From NCBI GenBank assembly GCA_025024175.1, contig QCXZ01000041.1, positions 22,005,786-22,069,785 on the forward strand: DNA of 64,000 nucleotides, read 5' to 3'. This document shows, one piece after another, positions 51,111 through 61,897 of the stretch. A model generated the notes under the pieces. It searched no databases and was not told the origin of the DNA. It saw nothing but the letters and a program-made list of their open reading frames with translations. Position numbers and translations under genes: made by a program. The DNA is from Rhyzopertha dominica. Lineage: Eukaryota; Arthropoda; Insecta; Coleoptera; Bostrichidae. The stretch's first letter is position 1. Each line of letters begins with the position of its first letter.

Positions 51111-54100
51111 CACCTGAGAAATTAGTTCCTTACACTGGATGCATAACTCAACTGAAAGTGAAGAATAAATGTCTGATATACTTACCCTTATTTTGTTGTG
51201 GGCAAGGTGTATGAAATCTTCTGGTATGAATTTGTGTGCTAAAACCACTCGTTTGTCATATAAACTTTTTAAAGCACTTATATCATATATTCGACAACTA
51301 TTCCCGAATGTCAGGTATCCAAAATTATTTTTTATAGAATATCATTAACTGAGTGCTCCAACCTGAAACTGAAAACTGTCTTAAAAGAAAATATTATAAT
51401 CTTGTTTCCAAATATCATGTCGGAACTAAATAGAACGCACATAATTTTAGCATAGGCATAAAACAACACTTTACCTTAGGTGAAGCTGCTTTGTACAAAT
51501 TAGTAGTTTCCAAGAGCACTTGCACATGCACAATAAATTAAATTTATTGGTTCGACAATTGCAAACTTATGTTTTCCTATTGTAAGAAATCTGTTACATA
51601 TGAAGGTGTTGTAAGCTTTTAGCTTAACTACAAACTTCGTTAAACCTATCTAGACTTTGCCACAAATTTAGTGGCGAGTCTCGTCGAGTTGTCATAGATA
51701 AGCTGAACATGGCAATTTAGTTGTTCCTGGGTTCGGTTAATCTTTGTCTTGTTTGCGGATGATAGTTGGTGACTATATCAATCTTAATAGCCATAATGAT
51801 AGCGTACTAATCTGACCGACTTTACCTAGCTTCCACTTTTCATATTAGACATGTATCAGTCTCAAACAAATACCAGAACGATGGTTTCTTTAGTGACTTG
51901 CATTGATAAAGTATTTATAAATCTCCCGCAAATGAGCTTAGATCAGAGATTTCAGATTTTGGTCCATCTATCCATAGCGCTCCAAATCTCCACAAATTTG
52001 TTTGTATATAGTCGTTGACTCATCTCCAAAGTCCTTAAAAATCAACACTTAAAACGGGTCTCATACGATTGCCCATAAAAATAACTAATAACCCGGAGTG
52101 TTAATTGAATTAATTTGTTGGCTGACAATGTACATGGAACACAGGCTGCGGTGCCGCACCAAGCGGTTTTTTCTTCTTTTTCAAGCACGCTGATGAAGCA
52201 TTTTACTGTTGACGTCCAAAACCACGCCCCTTGAAAATAAAGGTTCCCAAGCCGAAAGCCGAGGGCGAGAGTTTATTCTCGCATTTTTTCTTTATTCACT
52301 TGTCCGTATAATCGGTGACATAAATTTCTCTTGTTTTTAATGAGCTACGCTCCGTAAGAAATTCCGCAATTTTCGCTCAAAGTGTCCCGGTACTGTTTGG
52401 AAACGCTTAATAATCGTCCGAAATGCTCGACATGCTTAACGAAAACGTCCACGGAATTTGTTAAGTGCAGGTATAGTTAATGCCTCAGATAAGCCATAAG
52501 GAAATGCAGTACTATACCATCCCATGTGCTAACAAAACTGCAAACATGTTTGCTTGTTAATCAGGTACTCCCTTTTAGATTTTTTTGAAATTCAAGAGTT
52601 AAAGATTATAGGCTTTATAAATACTCTAATATATAAAAAGAGAAGATCACTGGAATAGTAGTTTTATGCAGGTAACTGTTCAGAGGCTTGCGTTTTAGCT
52701 AAAAAAGGAAATTACTTCCCCAAATTTGCACACGCTATTTTCTTCAACACCCGCGAAGGGACTGAATGTAGGCATTCTTCCACGTTAATTTCAGTTTAAA
52801 CTCGTTTTCGAATTATTGCCTCCTGAAATCAGAGGGTTTACATCAACAGCTTATAGTGCGGATAGCGTCAGAGCAGTGGTGTATACCAGGTTGGTAAGTG
52901 ACGCCTAAACCTCTGAACCGCTTTCGCATTACTTTAGTTACTAGTGCGGGAGAATTTAAATAAAACGTACATGATGTGAGTACTTATACAGTAACAAACA
53001 ATTCCCATTGATCAGCGCCGAACAACAATACAAATTGCCGATAACGTGCTGACCACCCGTACGTTTTGCTCTCAATAATAATAATAATAATAATGTGCAC
53101 CGCAAGATGGCGTGATATTTTTTATAATCAGTGTGCCGTTTTGTGCAAACAACAAGGCACAGTTATGTTGTCCAATGATGTAGCAATAGCTATCTTACAT
53201 GAATCCGAAGTAATCAAAGTATTAAACTTTATGCCGGCATTAAAAAAAATGAAGAATAATGACCTTCGGAATGCGGAATATTGTAAGTTAAAGCCTACAA
53301 GATGGATTGTACGTAACGGATATGTTTAGGAGCTCTTGCCCGCTATGGTAACAATATATAACAAATATCGCTGATACGTTAGCATCAATACCAGCTTTAT
53401 CTGAAACCGGGCAAATTTTTGAGGCGCATTTTGGTGATAGAATGTGAATTATGTAGTCTATAAATTACCACCTAGATAAAGTAGAGTTAAAAGCGAATGA
53501 GAATGTACTTACTAATGCGTCATTAAACTCAAAGTATTGCACGACGCTACTGGTACTTTAAATGGTGATATGCAAACTTAAGTCCTTGTTTTGGATGTAG
53601 ATACTAGTGGTAATATTTATCAAGAGCTGTTTTAGACTAATTCCGATAACAGTTAATTCTTAGAAACCCCAAGAAAAGTATTGTAGCCGTTGAGAAAAAC
53701 TTAACTCGCAACTCGACCGAAGAGCCATTTACTATCGTCTCAGTGACAGAGCTCGTGTGAATAGATGCATAGGAGATAAAGTTTCTGCAATAGTACGGCA
53801 ACTTGCGACACTGAAAGCAATTCCATATCTTTTTGTTAACAGTATGGTCTGCTGGTGCTGTAGTACTAGGGTAGTTATAACAACGGTCAAGCCACAAATG
53901 GCTACACAATAGGTTTTGCTATGGTTAAAGAAAATATAGGATAACAAGCATCTCATTTCATATGTATTTTCAAAATGTAATATACCGAAAGACTGTCGTC
54001 AACAGCCGTAGGTACTATTCTTTGAAGAAAATTTTAATTGCATCCTCTGCAGTTGAAGTGGCTGTAGTCTTTAATAGAGCCACCATTACGGAAATTTCAA

Positions 54101-54203
54101 CAAAATGCCGCAGTTGAGTGGAGTATACACAATATATTACCAATACATACAACACGATACAATATCAAAGTAACATTTTGCAATGGAAAGCTTTCTATCT
54201 CTT
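51111..54203. other. No gene recognised; short (AAT) tract and coding-like patch
   Basis: (AAT)7 lies at 53074-53094. A 72-codon open plus frame (about 53694-53911), including RAIYYRLSDRARVNRC, is coding-like but unassigned; it precedes the MULE relic and may belong to it. A frame at 53066-53329 (87 codons) is also unassigned. Confidence 0.45.
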
Positions 54204-54850
54204 AAAATATAAATGGACAATTACACTACCGTGTTATGCGTGACTCCGAAGAACATTTATTATATCAAGTTGATGGCGAAACTGAAGGCTGCACTTGCCT
54301 TGTCGATGGTCTGTGCAAAATGTGTAAGCACAAAGCTTGGGCTTATTTGTTTTATTATGCCCCAGAAGCAAACGATACTGACGATAGGTTTCTTATTGTT
54401 CGTTTGGCTCTGGGAGAAAGTGCTAAAAGTAAAGATTTTTGTAGGCAACTGAGGATAGTTGCCATGGAAGCGCAAGATAACACAAGCACATCAAAGTCAT
54501 TCTGCCTTGAGGGTCAAAATGACTAGCAGTCTCACATTGGAATAAGAATATGTTACTTGGTACTGCGGAACAACATTACAACTGCCACAGCTTCTTTAAT
54601 TCGGTGGGATGCAGTATTTCCCTGCAAAGTTCTCGTGGGGCAAGCATAGTTCGCCAACTGTCATTGCCAGAAAAAGGTCTAATTTTAACAGAAGCAGCAA
54701 AATAATGCCTAGTGGTAGACCAACTGAATGATAAAAAAACAAATCAGAGGAGAAAAAGGTATCTCTCCCAAAATAGGAAACGCAACGTCGCAAATTCTAC
54801 GCAGTGGCTTTAAGTTCCATTCCGCAAAGCGTACAGTCACTTAACGGCAA
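54204..54850 (+). pseudogene. MULE-type SWIM zinc-finger protein relic
   Basis: Frame 54236-54526 contains CTC at residues 19-21 and CKH at residues 30-32, the CxC...CxH spacing of a SWIM zinc finger. It is followed by an 'R...LALGE' segment (RFLIVRLALGES), which matches the region after SWIM in MULE-derived proteins of insects. A second block (54599-54730) reads KHSSPTVIARKRSNFNRSSK then PSGRPTE, like the basic 'QPTA..RR......GRP' tail of those proteins. SWIM domains of this group bind DNA or protein next to a MULE transposase core. The core and FLYWCH-like parts are not visible here, and stops separate the two blocks. Confidence 0.6.
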
Positions 54851-56916
54851 TCCGTACTGTTTTTCGACGTTGACCAATGGGAATAGTTCGTTACTGCATC
54901 AATTATCACACCATGTACAGTCGGTTGCAAAATTTATATAACGTATGCATTTGAACATCAGGGTAAAACATTATTATAGACTCATAAATACTGTTTAGTT
55001 TTTTTATACTAGGCAGCATTTATCTACAAGATGATTACTGTACACTATTGCTACAAGTAATACTGTAATTATTTTAGTGGGGGCGATTTAAAACTAGTTA
55101 TAGTTTCATGAAGTCTACAACCGATTGTACGTTTTGCCTAGATGCGTGCGGGAAGTAAGCACTCTCTGCGTTATTTTGCTGTCTGTCCCAATATCGCATT
55201 TTTGCACAAGTTTACAAGATATTTGTTTGAAACTAGGCGGAACACAATTATCGTCTACACGCACAAAGCAAAACACATTTAGCATTATTTGGCCATAATA
55301 TTTTTAGGAGTTCCACTTGTATTTCAAAAGAAAAACCCATTATGGCAGCACTTCCACTTTATTTTGCCAATAGTATTGATAAATATTTAGTAATCGAGAA
55401 AGCGCTTTTACCTATTGCATTCGAGAATCCAAAAGTTTTTATTTTATTTTTAAACAGATAACATGTTAATGCAACAAATTGGAGGAAAGAATGCACTATG
55501 AGCAGATAAACGTGACACCCTTAATTCGTTATACCACACATGTATAAGTAACACAAATAACTTACCCGACACAAGAAAAAACACGACAATTACATTATAT
55601 AGTCGCAGAGGCCAAGAATAACTTTCAATCTGTCAATAATATTTCAAGTACTTAACATTAAACGTTTCGCCATACACCGTCGTGTTGCAGAACTGCCCGA
55701 TATGAGCGGTCTTATATATCTGTCAAATTGAAGGCGATTAACGTTGACTTTGTCGGCTTAACAGGACTAAACTTGATTTAGTAGCTGTAGAGGTGGTCTT
55801 GTCGATTTTACATCGTTCTTTTCGCATCACTAGGCATATTTGGCGGGTACACGAGTACTTCATTTGCATTCTGCGTATTATATTGTATCGACTTTTAATG
55901 AAAATCTGCGCTGTGCATAATCGGACATGAGGATGGCAAGAAACTGGCTGCATATGTACGAGTGGCTTGTCTGCCAGACGGTGGCAATTTCAGACGTGCA
56001 GCGAAACACAAAAAGGACCCCTGCCGCGCGCTGCTTTCTCTTATAATTTATTAATCAGCGCCATTGTAAAATAATGTCAATATTAACGCTAGTCGTTTTA
56101 ATATACAACGTACATTTGTAAGGATACTGTAATGCATTGATTACGACGACTTTTCTGACCTTTTGCACTCTCGGATTTTATTGTCGGTTGTTCGCTGGAA
56201 AATAAATACAGGCATGGTGTAAATGCCAAATTCAACCGACTCCCGCAACTACCAAAGAAGATTAAGTCGAGGTAACTGACGTAAAGAGTTATGAACAATA
56301 AACGAAGGTGGAAAAAACAAATTGACGTCTATGGTCTTCAAACTGTTATTGTAATATAAGGTATAGACGGCCAGCGGACTTCGGACCATTAGCGGTTCAT
56401 GGAGCTATCCACAGCCGACCTGATGGGATCAAGATAATAATTACCATGGACAATAGCAAGAAGGATCTAGTAGTCGCATCCGCATTCACGTGACCAACCA
56501 AGATCGCTACCTATAGCTAAAGCCCAAATGCTGGACCTGCTCCGATACTTCGAAAGTAAGAATACGCGTGGTGCAATCGTTGCTTTATTATGACTCAAGT
56601 ACGCATTACGAAGTGCAAGCAAACACAAACAGAAGAGGTGAGCCATTTCTAAAATTAACCACTAGTGATAAATTTTTTTTTGCTTCTGGAACAAGAAAGG
56701 AACTTGTCGACATCACTAAAAAGAATTGCAGTAAAGTCCTACAATATAATATCCTTGCAAATCCAAAATACCACCCAAGCCTTCCATCCTTCCAAGTCAG
56801 TAAATCGGACTTCACAAAATTATTTTTTTACTAGAGAAACAGAACGAAATCTGGAGGACTCATGTCAAGGCTGCACGGAGTATGTAGAGGCATTTCCTAG
56901 CAGCTATATCAGCTGT
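54851..56916. other. No gene recognised
   Basis: Frame 56568-56834 (plus, 88 codons, containing ANPKYHPSLPSF) looks protein-like but is unassigned. It may overlap the 3' end of the neighbouring LINE relic. Confidence 0.45.
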
Positions 56917-58120
56917 TCAGTCAAGTTCCTCTCGTTCATACTTTTGTACACCTCTCTTCTCCCTTTGCCATTCCAATTTAAGTCTTCCTCTCCTCCGTCT
57001 CTCCACTGGCTGCCACTCTAGGATTTGTTTGGGCAGTCGGCTATCAGGCATAGGTTTAATGTAACCGTACCATGTTAACTGCTTGTATTCAATGTCTTTC
57101 ATAATGCCACCTTCGTTACCCATACGTTGTTTAATTGCCTCGTTAGTGATATGATCTCTTCTCGAAATACATAATGATATCCGTATTGCATCCATGTCAA
57201 CCGTTTCTAGTCTTGCTTTATGTTTTTCTTTTACTCTCCATGTTTCGGCTCCATACNGGAGGGTGCTTTTAATCATAGTCTCATAGATGTTATATTTTCT
57301 TCGTTTGTTTATATGTTTACACCATAGTATGCTATCCGATAATTATTTGCTTGTATTGTCCGACGTTCAATTTCTCTTGTGTCAATGTAACACCCAGATA
57401 TATGTAGTCTTGATAGTGGGAAATTTCTTGTCCGTCCTGAATGTCCAATTTACTGGATTCATTTCCTCGACATAAATATTGTGTTTTTCTATATTCACTG
57501 ATAATCCCCACTGAGTATATTCTTCTATTAGCTTGCGAATCATGTACTGCATATCGTCCTTGTCGTTAGCAATTACTACCGGGTCGTCGGCAAATTGCAA
57601 TGAATAGACATGTCTGTTATTTATTGCAATTCCCATATCATGTATTTTTTCTTCCATTTTTTTAGTTCTGCAGCTACGTATATTTTAAAAAGAGTGGGTG
57701 AGATAGTACATCCCTGTCTAAGTCCCTTGGTGACTTTAAATTCTTGAGTGAGGTATTTACCGATTTTAACTTTAGACTTTGTGTTGTCATATAATTCCTG
57801 TGGTGCTGTTATATATGTGCGGTTGATATTCGATTGTTGAACGATTTCCCATAGTTTACATACTGTATGTAATGTAATGTGTTTCTAAGTTTCTAGCATT
57901 TCTTTTTTCCATTATTTGTTTAAGACAAAACACATTGTCTGTGCAAGATTTTCCTGCCCTGAACCCACTTTTCTCCTCTTCTTCTTCTTTCTTTTCTTTA
58001 ATCTCTTCTTCAATTATAATTCCCGAATAATTCTTCCATAAAGCCTACTCATTGTACTTGTCACTGATATTCCCCTGTAGTTATTCGGGTTCTGTTTATC
58101 TCCCTTTTTATGTTTTGTGT
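56917..58120 (-). pseudogene. RTE-like non-LTR retrotransposon RT relic, 5' truncated
   Basis: Minus-strand RT motifs appear in the correct order. First is PNNYRGISVTSTMSRLYGRI near 58070-58110. Then comes an EEKSGFRAGKSC block near 57940-57980, and KGLRQGCTISPTLFKI near 57691-57735. The active-site FADD sits at 57583-57594. A WGLSVNIEK block is near 57500. The C-terminal part (57276-56917) has YGAETW, ITNEAIKQRMG, KQLTWYGYIK and ERRRRGRLKLEW, which is highly typical of an abundant insect LINE group often annotated as endonuclease-reverse transcriptase. The endonuclease half is missing, as expected from 5' truncation on insertion. Several frameshifts break the frame, and FADD lacks nothing essential. 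RTE is the likeliest clade, but another LINE clade is possible. Confidence 0.9.
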
Positions 58121-58759
58121 TTTATGTATTGACGATATGTATGCCATAGCATCCTAGCAGTTCCTACCGAAAATGCCTTCGACTGACACTGCTTTATGCG
58201 ATCAAGCGTTGTCGTGCAAAAGGATTGCGCCGGTGTTTTTTAGATCTAGTGTACATCATGCATTTAAATTTTCTACAAAGAAGACAGATACATTTCTCTG
58301 GACAGATACATTTGTCTATTGATTGTTGTTCATGCATTCTTCTCCAATTATTGTAGTCACAATAGCAGCTGAAATGCTGACGGTAGCACCACGAGGTCTT
58401 CAATTTCTGCGGTTGCCTGTAACACTGGTCCGTCTATTTGGGACGCTTACTTACTGCTAAACTGGTAAGCTTCTTGTAACGCATCGTGATCAGGCAACTA
58501 TTTTTTTCTATTTTGTTATACCACCGTTAATCCTGTACAGAGATGCTTTCCATTGCATCAAACTACCCCGATTGAAGAATTTTTTACAGATAATCTAACT
58601 GAACTGCCCGCACTCTATTATAACTAAGTGATGTTTCAATGACAGGCTTTTATAATTTGACAGCATATGTTTTTTACCGGCGCCCCTTCACTGCCATCTT
58701 GATATGTGCAGGAATTACGGCATGACCCTCGTAAAAATATCTATCAAATACGCTTCTAT
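58121..58759. other. No gene recognised
   Basis: A cysteine-rich minus frame (58194-58403) has CICPEKCICLLCRKFKC, which could suggest a zinc-binding tail of a DNA transposase, but the spacing fits no family I know. It also overlaps a short internal duplication of 'ggacagatacattt'. Confidence 0.4.
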
Positions 58760-58951
58760 AGCTTTTTTCTACATTCCTAAATCAGATGTTGAGATCTAAA
58801 AAGTGTAAGCTTAGTCAAAAGTTGACTACTGCTTCAAAATAGCGATATAAAAATGGTTGAAGTCACAAAAGAAAAGTAATGTGTAAACTGCAAGCCTCTT
58901 TCTATAATTATTTAGATATCCTAAAAAACAACGAAAATGGGACACCCTGTA
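58760..58951 (+). repeat. Diverged half-copy of the foldback element
   Basis: The segment ends in aacgaaaatgggacaccctg plus TA (58950-58951), identical to the outer end of the foldback at 4.0-5.2 kb. It aligns inward with 4966-5169 through shared blocks such as caaaagttg, aagtaatg and gcctct. Similarity is about two-thirds by eye. Only one arm is visible; the opposite arm is absent or unrecognisable. The R1-like LINE piece starts about 10 bp after its end. Confidence 0.7.
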
Positions 58952-58960
58952 CGGAGGTGG

Positions 58961-59194
58961 TGTCCGAGAGAACGACTAGCTGTTAATCCTACAAAAACAT
59001 CAGTGATAGGGTTTTCCAGAAGTAGAAGCCTTATCGTTAAGGGATCTCAGTCTCCAGGGCAGGATGTACTACTGAAAAATGAGGTCTAATATGTGGAACT
59101 AACAATAGTTACCAGAATGACCTTCAAGCCTCATCTGTAAAAAGGTATAAAGAAAACAAGAAAAAGCGTAATTTGCAGCTTGATGAACGTGGAC
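58961..59194 (+). pseudogene. R1/Jockey-type LINE reverse transcriptase relic
   Basis: A single plus frame, 78 codons with two stops, reads ERLAVNPTKTSVIGFSRSR, then LLKNEV.YVELT, FKPHL, and GIKKTRKSV. This matches the 'LSVNP.KT..V.FTR', 'EVKYLG..LD', 'W..HL' and '.KKA..A...C' blocks that follow the RT active site in R1/Jockey-type LINEs. It covers the same portion of RT as the minus-strand relic at 25.4-25.7 kb. Catalytic residues and endonuclease are not present. Confidence 0.65.
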
Positions 59195-60814
59195 AGAATA
59201 TTCAATGCTAAAGGCAAGCTTGCAAGTACACAAGAATTAGAAAAGTATTTGGAAATATTGCAACATGCATATTTAACGTGCGAATCCAAATGCATCAGCT
59301 AAAAAGCCAGATACTTGAAAAATAACAGAATCAACGATATCACATTACCTCCAATCCTTTCCCAAAGTTTCTGCTTTCTTTAATCTATGTACTAAATGCA
59401 AAATTCTGTACAGTATGTTCTTCCACTACGTTTTGGACCAGTATTGGAAAGGATATTCTGATAATTAATCGTCACAAAGCCTGGAAACCATCCTTCGTCG
59501 CAGAAAGTTACATTGAGAATTCAGTCTCAAACAAAATTAACATTTCAAAGAAGACTCAAGTGACAATTGCAGAGAAACAAAGTACCATAAGTAATCTTAG
59601 AATAGAGTAGGAGCAAAATTCGTTGCTGAATAGCCGTCTTCACGAACTTTTTGTTTTATTATCATTACTCCATGTAGTTTTTAATGGAATTGGTTAAATA
59701 AACAATGCTTTCTTTTGTTAATGTAAATGTTAATATTAATTTAAATAAACAATCCAATTAAGTTTTCTAAAAGCCTTTATTCGATAAACCATAAGATGCA
59801 AGCGCGTTATGGGTTATAGGTAATAGCTTTGTCATATTTTCATGTTTCTTTTGTAATTTATTGGTTTATATAAAAATTACATTGTTGGATGTATGTTAAT
59901 TATGACCTTTATAAAGGTAGCAAGTGTCAAAGCATTTCATCATAACTTGCTGGAAATTGCAGCGATTTTTCTGTTATATATAAGGTGGAATTACAAAATA
60001 TAAACGTACGATACCTCTGTAGTATATTGGTGTTTATATAACGCAGCTTTAATAAATAATCGTATCCGTTCAGCTCCAAAGCGCCGTCGAATTTCTGGGA
60101 AAAATGAACTATTTCATCAAACAGGTCTGTCACTTAGAAGGCAAATTAATCACGAGTTATTCACTCCAACTATTTATTATCGGGATGAAACATTTCCATT
60201 AGTGAACCGTTGTAGCGATATCGAGAAGTTCACTTCCAGATGACAAGGCACGTCCGCCGACAACTCCACCAATTATATGAACGCGTAGCGAACTAAATGT
60301 TCCCTAGAGTTATGACGATAATATTCGACGTCTCAATTAGGGACTTAAAGGATAAATTCCACAAAGAGATATCGGATGTTATAAATATTTATGGATCTAA
60401 CGTTTTGCTGTCAAGGTGCTGAAAGGTGGGGCGCCGCTTGAGAAATGTGAACTGGTTATTTATTGGTGCGTTTGTCCGCGAAATTGTGAAATAATACTGT
60501 ACCGCATAATAATGACATCAGCATTTGTTAACGGGTACACATTGCGAATAACTAGCGCGGAATTTTTATTTGTAAGAAATTGCCTAGAATTAAGGCTGTA
60601 GAATTTGGGAAACTCTACGTATCAATGCGGGCGCTAGTGTTGGGTGGGGTGTAGCATGCAACTTGCCTCTATTGCGTGCGATAGCCTTAGTATCACAAAT
60701 TAATTTTAGTACTAATATTGTTGCAGAAAAAACTATATTTCATAATATGCAAGCATACTTTTGAGGTAAGAGAATACGCACAATTTTCCATTATTGCTAT
60801 TGCGTGAAATAGAT
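59195..60814. other. No gene recognised
   Basis: Short coding-like pieces continue from the LINE relic to about 59330 without motif support. The remainder is AT-rich and unassigned. Confidence 0.5.
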
Positions 60815-61335
60815 TATGGCTGGGGGAAGTATCGACACTTACTAAAAGTATCTAAACTTTTACGTGTATCGAGTATCGATACCACATTGTCGTGGTATTC
60901 AAGTATCGAAAGTATTTTAAAGTATGGAAGCTACTCAAAAATAGCTAAAGTTCTCAAGAGTATCGAAGTATCGAAAGTATCAAATGTATTGAAAGTATCG
61001 AAGTATTGAAATAATTTAAAGTATGAGAAGCATCATAGGTATGGCAGCATCCAAAGTATTAGCGGTGTTAAAAGTAATGAAAAAATTACAAATTTAAACA
61101 TTACAAAATCAAAGATAGTAGTGGCAGCATCAAAGGTATTAAAGGTAGGAGTATTTAAAGTATAGGAAGAAACAATTATTGCAGTATTCAATGATTTAAC
61201 CACTTATTTATAGTACACATAATACTGAAACATTTTCGATATTTTTGAAACATTCGATATTTTTAATACCTCGGTACTTTTAAGTAGTAAATATTCTGCA
61301 CCGGTATACATGTCTAATGGTATCGCCCAGCCCTT
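60815..61335. mobile_element. hAT-like MITE with AGTATCGA subterminal repeats
   Basis: The left end tatggctggggg and the reverse complement of the right end aagggctgggcgatac share the GGCTGGG core typical of hAT termini. Flanking octamers aaatagat (60807-60814) and gaatagat (61336-61343) match at seven of eight positions, the duplication length of hAT. The left 200 bp hold about eight copies of agtatcga or one-base variants, and gatatttt-rich inverted counterparts lie near the right end. No transposase frame is present; frames at 60794-61009 (plus) and 61204-61497 (minus) reflect the repeats. Confidence 0.6.
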
Positions 61336-61889
61336 GAATAGATGCGCATATGAGACACATGCAAGGTACTTATATATGAATACTAAATACGAATACTGAA
61401 TACTACACCGAATTGTATACCATTTTTTGTCGTCATCTACCAATATACATGACATAATTTGTCTCTGAATTAGCATTTCAGCATTTCTCTCAACCACTGA
61501 TAATAGAAGTTTTTGTATGCAGAATTTGTGCAGTTCTATTAAAAAAAAATTACCATGTCAGTATTTGCTACAATATAAGACTTTTGATACACAACAATTT
61601 GAATTTGTGTCAAACAGAGTTAACCCAATAGTCCCCTAATTGTTTTTTTATGAAGGTTATAGCAAGGTAGTTTATGAAGTAATATAACAAGGTACACTGT
61701 TTTGCTTAAATTTTGTAGAGACTCGTATGCATAACGCATCAAAACTAATTTTACCATAAAATATTTGTATACTTATAATATTTTCAATAGGGTGCCACCA
61801 TTCCATGCAATGACGATTAACTCTATATCAAAGTGATGGGCACAAGTTTCACTTTCTGTAAGGAAGTTTCGCCCAAATCCGTCGGAATC
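61336..61889. other. No gene seen; possible older hAT end
   Basis: aagtgatgggcacaag at 61831-61846 resembles the hAT end that starts 67 bp further on, so the next element may have inserted into an older relative. Confidence 0.4.
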
Positions 61890-61897
61890 TCTAGCAT

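Noticed and set aside
58194..58403. Cysteine-rich minus frame as a piggyBac-type zinc tail
   Set aside because: Cysteine spacing does not fit the family and no DDE block is nearby.
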